A stretch of 5,250 nucleotides of DNA from Phycisphaerales bacterium UBA1910 (lineage in GTDB: Bacteria > Planctomycetota > Phycisphaerae > Phycisphaerales > UBA1924): contig DDGE01000018.1 of NCBI GenBank assembly GCA_002337545.1, positions 77,908 through 83,157 of the forward strand, given 5' to 3'. A model generated the notes under the pieces. The model searched no databases and was not told where the DNA came from. It saw only the letters and a list, made by a program, of their open reading frames with translations. Position 1 is the first letter of the stretch. Every line of letters starts with the position of its first letter. Below, piece by piece: positions 1 through 5,250 of the stretch. Position numbers and translations under genes: made by a program.

Positions 1-1
1 A

Positions 2-709
2 GCTGAGCCGAGCGTGGGCGGCAGGGGCCTTGCGATCAGTGGAATCGTGCTGGGATCGATCGGGACGCTGCTCACCATGTTGCTGGTGGTGGGGATTTTC
101 CTTGCGGCGATCGAGAGCGCGACACAACAAGCGACACAACTCACGGCTCGCGACGCGACCGCGCCGGTGCCTGAGTACCCGGATGTCATCGGCGGGGGCT
201 TCTCGGGCAGCGGCTTCCACTTCCGCTGGGAGCACCGCCAGTTCTTCTGTGCCAGTCTCCACCAGTTTGACGATGCCGTGCCGAGCGAGATGATTGTCTT
301 CCCGTCTGATCCCGGAGCGGACATCTTCGAAGTCTCGATCTATGACCGAGTGTACCAGCTTCACGATGTGCAGATCATGACTTTCGATGAGCGGGCGATG
401 GAGGGCATCGATCCTCTTATCTACGACGGTGAAGCGGACATCCGCTATGGCGAGTTGGTGTACATCATGACTCGGGACGGCCCGCTGACCGCACATGTCA
501 TCGATGCCGGTACAGACGAGCCGCATATGCGTTACGCCAGGCTCAGCGAGGATTTCTCGCTCTCGGGCACCAGTGGCAGCGCTGTTGTGAGCGGAGTCAC
601 CGGGCGAGTTGTCGGGGTCATGCTGGTTAGCGCAGAGACCTACGACAATGAAACGCTCGCGGGTTTCGAGCTTCTCGAGCTGCCTCGCAGCGTGTTGTCC
701 GCCCCATAA
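2..709 (+). CDS. Membrane-anchored protein with probable trypsin-like serine protease domain (5' truncated)
   Basis: The reading frame is open to the left edge (codons A-E-P-S precede the GTG at 14) and no Shine-Dalgarno sequence lies before that GTG, so the true start is probably upstream. Residues are counted from the GTG. Residues 2-32 (GGRGLAISGIVLG, then a run of L, V and I) form a transmembrane segment that resembles the second helix of DUF4190-type proteins. A polar linker follows to about residue 66. The rest looks like a chymotrypsin-fold domain: CASLHQF, with H83 as candidate catalytic His; a GELVYI strand near 146-151; and GTSGS at 185-189, with S187 as candidate nucleophile in a GxSGS box, followed by the strand GRVVGVML. 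The catalytic Asp cannot be placed with confidence, so activity is unproven. The likely topology is a membrane anchor with the domain outside the cytoplasm. The gene converges on top6B with a 26-base gap. The coding frame is very likely real; the protease call is inference from motifs. Confidence 0.72.
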   Translation, partial: AEPSVGGRGLAISGIVLGSIGTLLTMLLVVGIFLAAIESATQQATQLTARDATAPVPEYPDVIGGGFSGSGFHFRWEHRQFFCASLHQFDDAVPSEMIVFPSDPGADIFEVSIYDRVYQLHDVQIMTFDERAMEGIDPLIYDGEADIRYGELVYIMTRDGPLTAHVIDAGTDEPHMRYARLSEDFSLSGTSGSAVVSGVTGRVVGVMLVSAETYDNETLAGFELLELPRSVLSAP

Positions 710-735
710 TAGATTTACCCGATCGGTCGCCATCA
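710..735. other. Short convergent intergenic gap
   Basis: Only 26 bases separate the stop codon of the protease-like gene (TAA, 707-709) from that of top6B (736-738, minus). The gap contains the 8-base palindrome CCGATCGG (719-726) but no hairpin followed by a T-run on either strand. The two opposing transcripts therefore probably overlap at their 3' ends, or terminate by a factor-dependent mechanism. Confidence 0.6.
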
Positions 736-2664
736 TTAACCCCCGAACAGTCCGGAGGCGGACTTGCTTGTCTTCTTCTTTGTCGTGCGCTTCTTCTTCG
801 AAGCCTTCTTGGTGACGCGTTTTTTCTTCGTGACGGGTTTGGTCTCAGAGATGATTGCATCACCGTTGGCGGCGTCTTGCTCCGTTGTGGAGTCGAGAAT
901 AATGACATCGTCAGCTTTGGCGAGGCGCCCATGGTCGTCCTTGACGAAGTTGCCCTCGTCGTCGAGCTGGGCGTCAGCGATCTCGGTGCGGGCTTTGGCT
1001 TGCTCGAGGAGTTTGTCGTAAAACTCCTGGGTGTCGGTGCCGGTGAGGTGGTTACACGCGCGAGCGATCTCGCCGATGTAGCGCTCGAAGACATCACGCT
1101 TCTGTGCATCGCGCTTCATGCGTTGGCGGCGGCGGATGTATTGCCCGAGTTTGCGGCCGCACTCTTGGAGGGCGAGCTGCATCTCCTTGCGGATTTCGTC
1201 GTAGTCGGCGATGGCTTCTTTGGATTCGCTGGTAAATGGCACCCAGACCGACGCCATGTGAATCATCACCACCAGCGGCCCAACCGGGGCACCGCCTCGT
1301 GGCTGCTGCATGCCGTAGTTCTTCCACGATGTGTCGACGACGGATTTGAACGCCGAGCACGCGGACTGCTGGTAGAGCAACGGGACGCGGTTGGCGTACC
1401 GAATCACGCGGGCCTGCTGATCGCCCGGGAGATCGCCTCCGAATGCGATTGCGGCTTCGATCTGGAAGGGGTTCCCGCGATACACCGCCGGCTTGCGCGT
1501 CGACGCGGTGTAGAACTCGGCTTTTACACCCTTGAGCAGCCCCGCAAGCATTGTCTTCACACCGATGGGGCTCAAGCAGTCGGTGGGGGGGGCGCGGAGC
1601 TTGGAGTTCTGCAGGGCCTTGTAAATCTTCTCGGCGTCGTTGGAGTCAAGGGAGTTGACCCAGGTTGAACCGGAGAAGGACTTGGACTTGGTTGATGCTT
1701 CCTTCGTGACGGCTGAGACAATGCTCGGCGGCACACGGCAAAACTCGTTCTTGAAGAACCCGGTCAGCTGCTTCTCGTTGGTCTGCTTGAGCTTGGAGAG
1801 AAAGGTGCCCAGCTCGACGCCGTACGGGTGTGGCTTGATCTCCTGCGTTTCTGGCGGAAGCTCGTCGATGGTCCGTGGGTAGACGATCCGGTCGGAGAAC
1901 TCCTGAGTACGAACGACACCCTGGTCGTCTGCTTTAACTTCGGGGTCTGATTCGGCGAGGTCTGGATTCTCGTTCGCCTTGTCCGGCGGGATGAAAGTGA
2001 TGGAGCAGTGGGGGTTGGAGATCGCCGTCTGTTCGAGATAGGTCTCGACGGAGCCCTTGCCGCGGAAGAACTTGGCCTCCATCTCGATGGCGACACGCGT
2101 GCCAGTCCCCTCGGGGAAGTCGTCGGTCTCAATATCGATGGTGACCTCCGGCTTGTTCTTGGAGGTATCCATGGCCAGCTCGAGGTGATGGGCTGGCTTG
2201 TTCTTGTTGGGTCGGGTCGTGATGACCATGGGCTTGCCGGTGGTCATCAACCCGTACATGCCAGCAGCGGAGATACCGATGCCCTGCTGCCCGCGTGACA
2301 TTTTAAGCCGGTGGAACTTGGACCCGTAGAGCAGTCTCCCGAAGATGTTCTCGACCTGCTTGCGGACGATCCCAGGCCCGTTGTCGGTGATCGTCACTTT
2401 GTAGCGTCCGGGCTTGGCAACGGACGGCGGGGGGGTGATTTCTTCGATTCTGACTTCAATATCGGGGAGAATGCCGGCCTCTTCGCATGCGTCGAGAGCG
2501 TTGTCAACGGCTTCCTTGACAGTGGTCAGAAGGGCCTTGCGCGGGTTGTCAAAGCCGAGCAAGTGTCGGTTTTTGGCAAAGAACTCGGAAACGGAGATGT
2601 CGCGTTGCTTCGCGGCCATGGTTTCGGCGTTGGCACGCGATCGTGAAGACTTGGCTTTGGCCAT
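736..2664 (-). CDS. top6B: DNA topoisomerase VI subunit B (GHKL ATPase subunit)
   Basis: The 642-residue product is the ATPase subunit of type IIB topoisomerase. In an A2B2 complex it uses ATP-driven dimerisation to pass one DNA duplex through a break made by subunit A, relaxing supercoils and unlinking DNA in the cytoplasm. Visible elements in order: the family signature FFAKNRHLLGFDNPRKALL (28-46); the N-box KEAVDNALDA with E51 as candidate general base and N55 as Mg ligand; the G1 box DNGPGI (94-99); the G2 loop RGQQGIGI (124-131); an H2TH-like middle with LRAPPTDCLSPIG (356-368); and the transducer with YRGNPFQIEAAIAFGG (395-410), RYANRVPLLY (422-431) and VPFTSESKEAIA (475-486), where K482 is the candidate switch lysine. 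Residues 609-634 form a Lys/Thr-rich basic tail, followed by SASGLFGG. The start at 2664 is chosen because AAGGAGG lies 9 bases upstream; a start at 2739 would add 25 residues that do not look like the family. Length fits the longer family members. No subunit A gene is adjacent. Confidence 0.96.
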   Translation of the reverse strand: MAKAKSSRSRANAETMAAKQRDISVSEFFAKNRHLLGFDNPRKALLTTVKEAVDNALDACEEAGILPDIEVRIEEITPPPSVAKPGRYKVTITDNGPGIVRKQVENIFGRLLYGSKFHRLKMSRGQQGIGISAAGMYGLMTTGKPMVITTRPNKNKPAHHLELAMDTSKNKPEVTIDIETDDFPEGTGTRVAIEMEAKFFRGKGSVETYLEQTAISNPHCSITFIPPDKANENPDLAESDPEVKADDQGVVRTQEFSDRIVYPRTIDELPPETQEIKPHPYGVELGTFLSKLKQTNEKQLTGFFKNEFCRVPPSIVSAVTKEASTKSKSFSGSTWVNSLDSNDAEKIYKALQNSKLRAPPTDCLSPIGVKTMLAGLLKGVKAEFYTASTRKPAVYRGNPFQIEAAIAFGGDLPGDQQARVIRYANRVPLLYQQSACSAFKSVVDTSWKNYGMQQPRGGAPVGPLVVMIHMASVWVPFTSESKEAIADYDEIRKEMQLALQECGRKLGQYIRRRQRMKRDAQKRDVFERYIGEIARACNHLTGTDTQEFYDKLLEQAKARTEIADAQLDDEGNFVKDDHGRLAKADDVIILDSTTEQDAANGDAIISETKPVTKKKRVTKKASKKKRTTKKKTSKSASGLFGG

Positions 2665-2673
2665 GCAGACCAC

Positions 2674-2680
2674 CCTCCTT
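2674..2680 (-). promoter_or_regulatory. Ribosome binding site of top6B
   Basis: On the minus strand AAGGAGG sits 9 bases before the ATG at 2664-2662. It is a full match to the core anti-Shine-Dalgarno complement. It decides the start of top6B against the in-frame start at 2739. Confidence 0.88.
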
Positions 2681-2689
2681 GGCGGTGAT

Positions 2690-2726
2690 AAAAACAGCCC
2701 TTTGAGGGCAGAATCCAGATTCCTGC
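2690..2726 (-). promoter_or_regulatory. Overlapping inverted repeats in the top6B leader, one terminator-like
   Basis: Read on the minus strand, GCCCT-CAA-AGGGC (2709-2697) is a 5-bp GC-rich stem with a 3-base loop. Two bases later comes a run of five T (2694-2690), the layout of a weak intrinsic terminator. It ends only 9 bases before the ribosome binding site. Just upstream, GCAG-GAATC pairs with GATTCTGC (2726-2708) as an 8-bp stem with one bulged base. Its last two bases overlap the first stem, so the two hairpins would compete. This could be an attenuator, an operator, or chance; the stems are short and no ligand motif or leader peptide is recognisable. Confidence 0.35.
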
Positions 2727-2890
2727 ATGAGGATAGCACAAAGGGGGTGATTTCGTTGAGTCAGCCAGGAGGGAATTTCCATGTGGATTCTCCGATTTCG
2801 CCCTGTTCTTCACGGAAATCACACGGAGTGTTTGCTGACTTATCCGGATCTGGCGCTATGTTTTTGACGCTCGCAATGGATCGCGAGTCC
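2727..2890. promoter_or_regulatory. Divergent promoter region between top6B and the PEP-CTERM-like gene
   Basis: Both flanking genes must be transcribed from this stretch or its edges. On the minus strand TATCCT (2735-2730) is a possible -10 box, but no good -35 box lies at the right distance. On the plus strand TTGCTG (2832-2837) and TATGTT (2857-2862) are 19 bases apart, and TTGACG (2864-2869) lacks a matching -10. CACGGA occurs twice in the same orientation, at 2811 and 2822, which is 11 bases (about one helical turn) apart. The region is assigned by context; the individual boxes are weak. Confidence 0.4.
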
Positions 2891-2911
2891 CCTCCCAGCT
2901 GAGCAGGGAGG
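2891..2911 (+). promoter_or_regulatory. Inverted repeat in the leader of the PEP-CTERM-like gene
   Basis: CCTCCC (2891-2896) and GGGAGG (2906-2911) form a perfect 6-bp stem around a 9-base loop. The right arm is part of GGAGGTGA (2907-2914), a near-complete anti-Shine-Dalgarno complement with no properly spaced start codon behind it. The hairpin would hide this motif. The purine-rich stretch 2913-2955 follows, up to the real start. It could be an mRNA-stabilising leader hairpin or a ribosome standby site. Confidence 0.35.
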
Positions 2912-2942
2912 TGAGAGAGACACACAAGAGAGAACCCGAGAG

Positions 2943-2948
2943 AAGGAG
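2943..2948 (+). promoter_or_regulatory. Ribosome binding site of the PEP-CTERM-like gene
   Basis: AAGGAG lies 7 bases before the ATG at 2956. It sets the start at 2956, which places a typical signal peptide at the N-terminus; the in-frame GTG at 2911 would put 15 charged residues ahead of it. Confidence 0.85.
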
Positions 2949-2955
2949 AATAGAG

Positions 2956-3675
2956 ATGAAGAACATCGTTTCGATGAGCATCGTTGCAGCACTCGCAGGT
3001 GCGGCACACGCGGATGTGGTCGCATCCACCAGCTTCGAGAACGCCTTTGTTGGCGATCAGTATGTCGACACAGGTGATGCGTCGATGGACCATGATCTCG
3101 TCAACAACGCCGGCCAGTCGGTCGTCGATTTCACCGCCGATGGCACGGAAATGGGTTTCGACGCCTACTACCGCAACACCCGCAATGATGTCGGGCTCAC
3201 CGATGGTGATTTCGTTGGCGCAACCAACTTCGCCGGCACCGTCGGCAGCTTCACCGACGGCTCGCAGGGCTACGAGCTCCAGGACGCGGACGGCCTGATG
3301 GGCGTTCAGTTCGACACCGTCACCCCCGTCAGCTTCACCGACCTGACCCTCGACCTGTTCGTGCAGGAAACCGGTTGGGAATCCGACGACTCGATCCGCG
3401 TCTTCGCAATCGTTGACGGCGGTGTTGAACTTGACATCCTTAACACCATCGGTTCGGATATTGACGATCTCGCGATCGAAGGCAGCTGGCTCAACCTCAC
3501 GCTCGACCTGAGCGCGTACAACGAGGCAACCCTCGTTGTTGAGCTCGAGTCCAACTCCGGCAGCGAGTCGATCTACCTCGACAACATCGTTTTCAACGGT
3601 ACCATCCCAACACCCGGCAGCGTTGCGCTGCTCGCGATGGGTGGTCTCGTTGGCACGCGTCGTCGTCGTGCATGA
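2956..3675 (+). CDS. Secreted acidic protein with PEP-CTERM-like sorting tail
   Basis: The 239-residue product starts with a Sec-type signal peptide: MKN, a hydrophobic core at 4-17, and AHA|D with likely cleavage after A19. The C-terminus is a tripartite sorting signal: PTPG (218-221), a hydrophobic helix SVALLAMGGLVG (222-233) and RRRR (235-238). This is a planctomycete-like variant of PEP-CTERM, in which PTPG replaces PEP. In that family the tail is cut by an exosortase in the membrane and the protein goes to the cell surface or matrix. The mature region (20-217) is rich in short beta-strand-like segments and Asp/Gly turns, and has 27 Asp and 11 Glu against 3 Arg and no Lys, which suggests a beta-sandwich that may bind calcium or a surface adapted to salt. 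I do not recognise a specific catalytic function. It is transcribed alone: top6B diverges upstream and a terminator follows. The product class is well supported; the precise role is unknown. Confidence 0.88.
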   Translation: MKNIVSMSIVAALAGAAHADVVASTSFENAFVGDQYVDTGDASMDHDLVNNAGQSVVDFTADGTEMGFDAYYRNTRNDVGLTDGDFVGATNFAGTVGSFTDGSQGYELQDADGLMGVQFDTVTPVSFTDLTLDLFVQETGWESDDSIRVFAIVDGGVELDILNTIGSDIDDLAIEGSWLNLTLDLSAYNEATLVVELESNSGSESIYLDNIVFNGTIPTPGSVALLAMGGLVGTRRRRA

Positions 3676-3682
3676 TCGAACG

Positions 3683-3699
3683 CACGGGCATTGCTCGTG
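3683..3699 (+). other. Small hairpin in the 3' untranslated region
   Basis: CACGGGC (3683-3689) pairs with GCTCGTG (3693-3699) around ATT, giving a 7-bp stem with one G-U pair in RNA. There is no T-run after it, so it is not itself a terminator. It lies between the stop codon and the terminator and could protect the 3' end of the mRNA. Confidence 0.35.
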
Positions 3700-3724
3700 A
3701 TACAAGCTGATACCTGACCCACCG

Positions 3725-3752
3725 CGCACGCCCTTGTTGGGCGTGCGTTTTT
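3725..3752 (+). terminator. Intrinsic terminator of the PEP-CTERM-like gene
   Basis: CGCACGCCC (3725-3733) and GGGCGTGCG (3739-3747) form a perfect 9-bp GC-rich stem with the loop TTGTT, followed at once by TTTTTATTT. The T-run is on the plus strand only, so it serves the upstream gene (stop at 3673-3675) and would not stop the transporter transcript on the other strand efficiently. Confidence 0.93.
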
Positions 3753-3774
3753 ATTTAGGCAAGCAGCAGGGGGG

Positions 3775-5250
3775 TTAGACCTTTGCTTTGAGCCATCCGC
3801 CTTGGAAGAAGCGGATGGAAAAGAGGACGCCGCGAAGGAACATCTCTGAGCAGAGAGCGATCCACAACGCCGGGAGTCCGGGTTCGATGCCGAACCATTG
3901 CTCGAACAGTTTGGGATTGACGATGATGCCACCGCCGAAAACCTCGGGGATCGGGATATCGACTCCAGACACAAGGTAGGCAAGCGGGAGACGCATGCCG
4001 TAGGTCGCGAACCATGTCATGCCCATCACCCATTTGACATCGCCCGCACCACGCATGGCGGATCGGAAGACAATGCCAATAGCGAACGGGATCTGCACAA
4101 TGCCGCATGTGATGAGCAGGGGGGGAACGAGTTCCATGTGAGCCGCTTGCTCTGACATGGCATCGGTGATCTCGCGGGCAAAGACGATGAACACAACGCC
4201 CAGCCCCCCCATGATAACCGAGGCGATTACCGTGCATCGGAACACGGCTTTTTTCGCCAGATCTGGGCGGTTCATGCCCAGGTACTGCCCGGCGAGTGTG
4301 GCGGCGGCGACCCCCATGCCGAACCCGGGCATGAAACTGAATGCTTCGATGCGGATACCGATGATGTGGGCGCCGAGGAGCCCGTCGGAAGCCATTTGGC
4401 GCGCGAGCAATCCGACAAACGAGATGATAAAGAAGTTGCCCAGCCACATCCCGAAGGTCTCAAGGAAGTTGGGTACGGCGAGGCGGACGAACCGGTAGAT
4501 GGTGATGAGGTGCGGCTTGAGATTACGACGCTTGAGACGGATGGACCATTTGCCCGAGATCGCAAGCGAAAGGATGAGGGCCGCACCAAAGATATCACCG
4601 ACAACGGTTCCCAGTGCGATCCCCGTAACACCCCAGTCCAGCCCGAGTGGGCTTGTAAGCCCAAACACAGTGACGCCGGAGACGCCCCAACTGACGACGA
4701 TATTGATGATGTTGCGAACGATCATCGCGACGAGTGGGGAGATGGAATCGCCCGCGCCGCGTGAGCATGCGATGAGCCCAAAGAGCAGGGAGGCGAAGGG
4801 GGTTCCGAGCGCGATAATGCGCATGTACTGGATGAAGTACCCCCCTGCCGAATCGGACATATTGAGGAGTGCAACGATCCCCGGGCACGCAAACCAGACG
4901 ATCGCACCGATACCCGAGCCGCAGAGGAGTGACAGCGTCGTCGCCTGCCCGAGCATCACATTGGCAACGCCCATGCGCCCCTTGCCAACGGATCGCGAGA
5001 TCAACGCCGTCGCACCCACGCCGATCGCCATGATCACGAGTCCGATGAACCACATGATGTAGCTCGCCCCCCCGATCGCATCGGTGGCGGCCACCCCATC
5101 ATCAAGCGAGGCACTCAGCTTGGTATCCACCAACCCAACCAGAGAGTTCAGAAACGACTCGAGCACCACGGGCCAGGCAAGCACAAAGATCGCCGACCAC
5201 ATCGTCAACCCCTTGAGCCGCCCGGACTTGAACCGCCCATCATCCGCACA
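3775..5250 (-). CDS. MATE-family multidrug/organic cation efflux transporter (N-terminus beyond window)
   Basis: This is an inner-membrane protein of the multidrug and toxic compound extrusion family, which exports drugs or metabolites in exchange for Na+ or H+. The frame is open to the right edge: 14 codons (including GRFKSGRLKG) precede the TTG at 5208, and they resemble the usual cytoplasmic N-terminus, so the start lies outside the window. Counted from that TTG, there are 477 residues with about twelve hydrophobic segments, roughly 5-27, 45-68, 86-106, 125-147, 156-176, 190-217, 240-268, 277-306, 322-344, 358-382, 392-414 and 446-468. The two homologous halves show paired motifs: LNSLVGLVDT in helix 1, SRSVGKGR (71-78) against GQYLGMNRPDLAKKA (307-321), and RGAGD at 150-154 and 386-390. 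A glycine/proline-rich stretch (415-445) enlarges the loop before the last helix. Substrate and coupling ion cannot be read from the sequence. It converges on the PEP-CTERM-like gene with no visible partner in an operon. Confidence 0.94.
   Translation of the reverse strand, partial: CADDGRFKSGRLKGLTMWSAIFVLAWPVVLESFLNSLVGLVDTKLSASLDDGVAATDAIGGASYIMWFIGLVIMAIGVGATALISRSVGKGRMGVANVMLGQATTLSLLCGSGIGAIVWFACPGIVALLNMSDSAGGYFIQYMRIIALGTPFASLLFGLIACSRGAGDSISPLVAMIVRNIINIVVSWGVSGVTVFGLTSPLGLDWGVTGIALGTVVGDIFGAALILSLAISGKWSIRLKRRNLKPHLITIYRFVRLAVPNFLETFGMWLGNFFIISFVGLLARQMASDGLLGAHIIGIRIEAFSFMPGFGMGVAAATLAGQYLGMNRPDLAKKAVFRCTVIASVIMGGLGVVFIVFAREITDAMSEQAAHMELVPPLLITCGIVQIPFAIGIVFRSAMRGAGDVKWVMGMTWFATYGMRLPLAYLVSGVDIPIPEVFGGGIIVNPKLFEQWFGIEPGLPALWIALCSEMFLRGVLFSIRFFQGGWLKAKV

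Noticed and set aside
763..845. TTCTTC-rich stretch as a DNA repeat or regulatory element
   Set aside because: It is simply the Lys codons of the basic Top6B tail read on the other strand.
877..1668. 263-codon open frame on the plus strand opposite top6B
   Set aside because: It lies wholly antisense to a clear Top6B coding region with conserved motifs, has no ribosome binding site, and its product has no recognisable domain; it results from GC-rich codon bias.
2665..2739. Longer N-terminus of top6B from an upstream start at 2739
   Set aside because: The added 25 residues are encoded by the leader with the inverted repeats and the ribosome binding site; the start at 2664 has a perfectly placed AAGGAGG.
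2911..2955. GTG start at 2911 for the secreted protein
   Set aside because: It would place 15 highly charged residues before the signal peptide and overlaps the Shine-Dalgarno-like motif itself; ATG at 2956 has its own site at 7 bases.
2761..3729. 322-codon open frame on the minus strand
   Set aside because: It is antisense to the secreted protein gene, runs through the terminator stem and the leader region, and encodes no recognisable protein.
5206..5208. TTG as the true start of the transporter
   Set aside because: The frame continues open to the window edge with residues typical of the N-terminus before helix 1, and no ribosome binding site precedes the TTG.
1..5250. A multi-gene defence, mobile or biosynthetic system
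   Set aside because: The four genes alternate strands, have unrelated functions and show no shared operon, repeats, integrase, transposase or CRISPR-like array.

Overview
The window most resembles a moderately GC-rich bacterial chromosome from the Planctomycetota, possibly a Phycisphaerae-like lineage. The reasons are a secreted protein with a planctomycete-style variant of the PEP-CTERM sorting tail (PTPG, hydrophobic stretch, RRRR), a topoisomerase VI B subunit (mainly archaeal and plant, patchy in bacteria), and a MATE transporter next to them. This assignment is inference. No rRNA, tRNA, CRISPR array, insertion sequence or integration site is visible.

Layout. Positions 2-709 (+) hold the 3' part of a membrane-anchored protein that ends in a probable trypsin-like domain. 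It converges, across only 26 bases, on top6B (736-2664, minus), a complete topoisomerase VI ATPase subunit with all GHKL motifs and a lysine-rich C-terminal tail. A 291-base divergent region (2665-2955) carries a strong ribosome binding site for top6B, two overlapping inverted repeats in its leader, and a purine-rich leader for the next gene. Positions 2956-3675 (+) encode a very acidic secreted protein with a signal peptide and the PEP-CTERM-like tail, followed by a clear intrinsic terminator at 3725-3752. Positions 3775-5250 (minus) encode most of a MATE-family efflux transporter whose start lies beyond the right edge.

Neighbouring genes always lie on opposite strands, so no operon is visible and nothing suggests that the four genes form one pathway. 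The most notable point is a bacterial topoisomerase VI B gene with no A subunit next to it. I did not find a convincing undescribed multi-gene system here. The other points of interest are local: leader structures, tail motifs and the architecture of the first protein.
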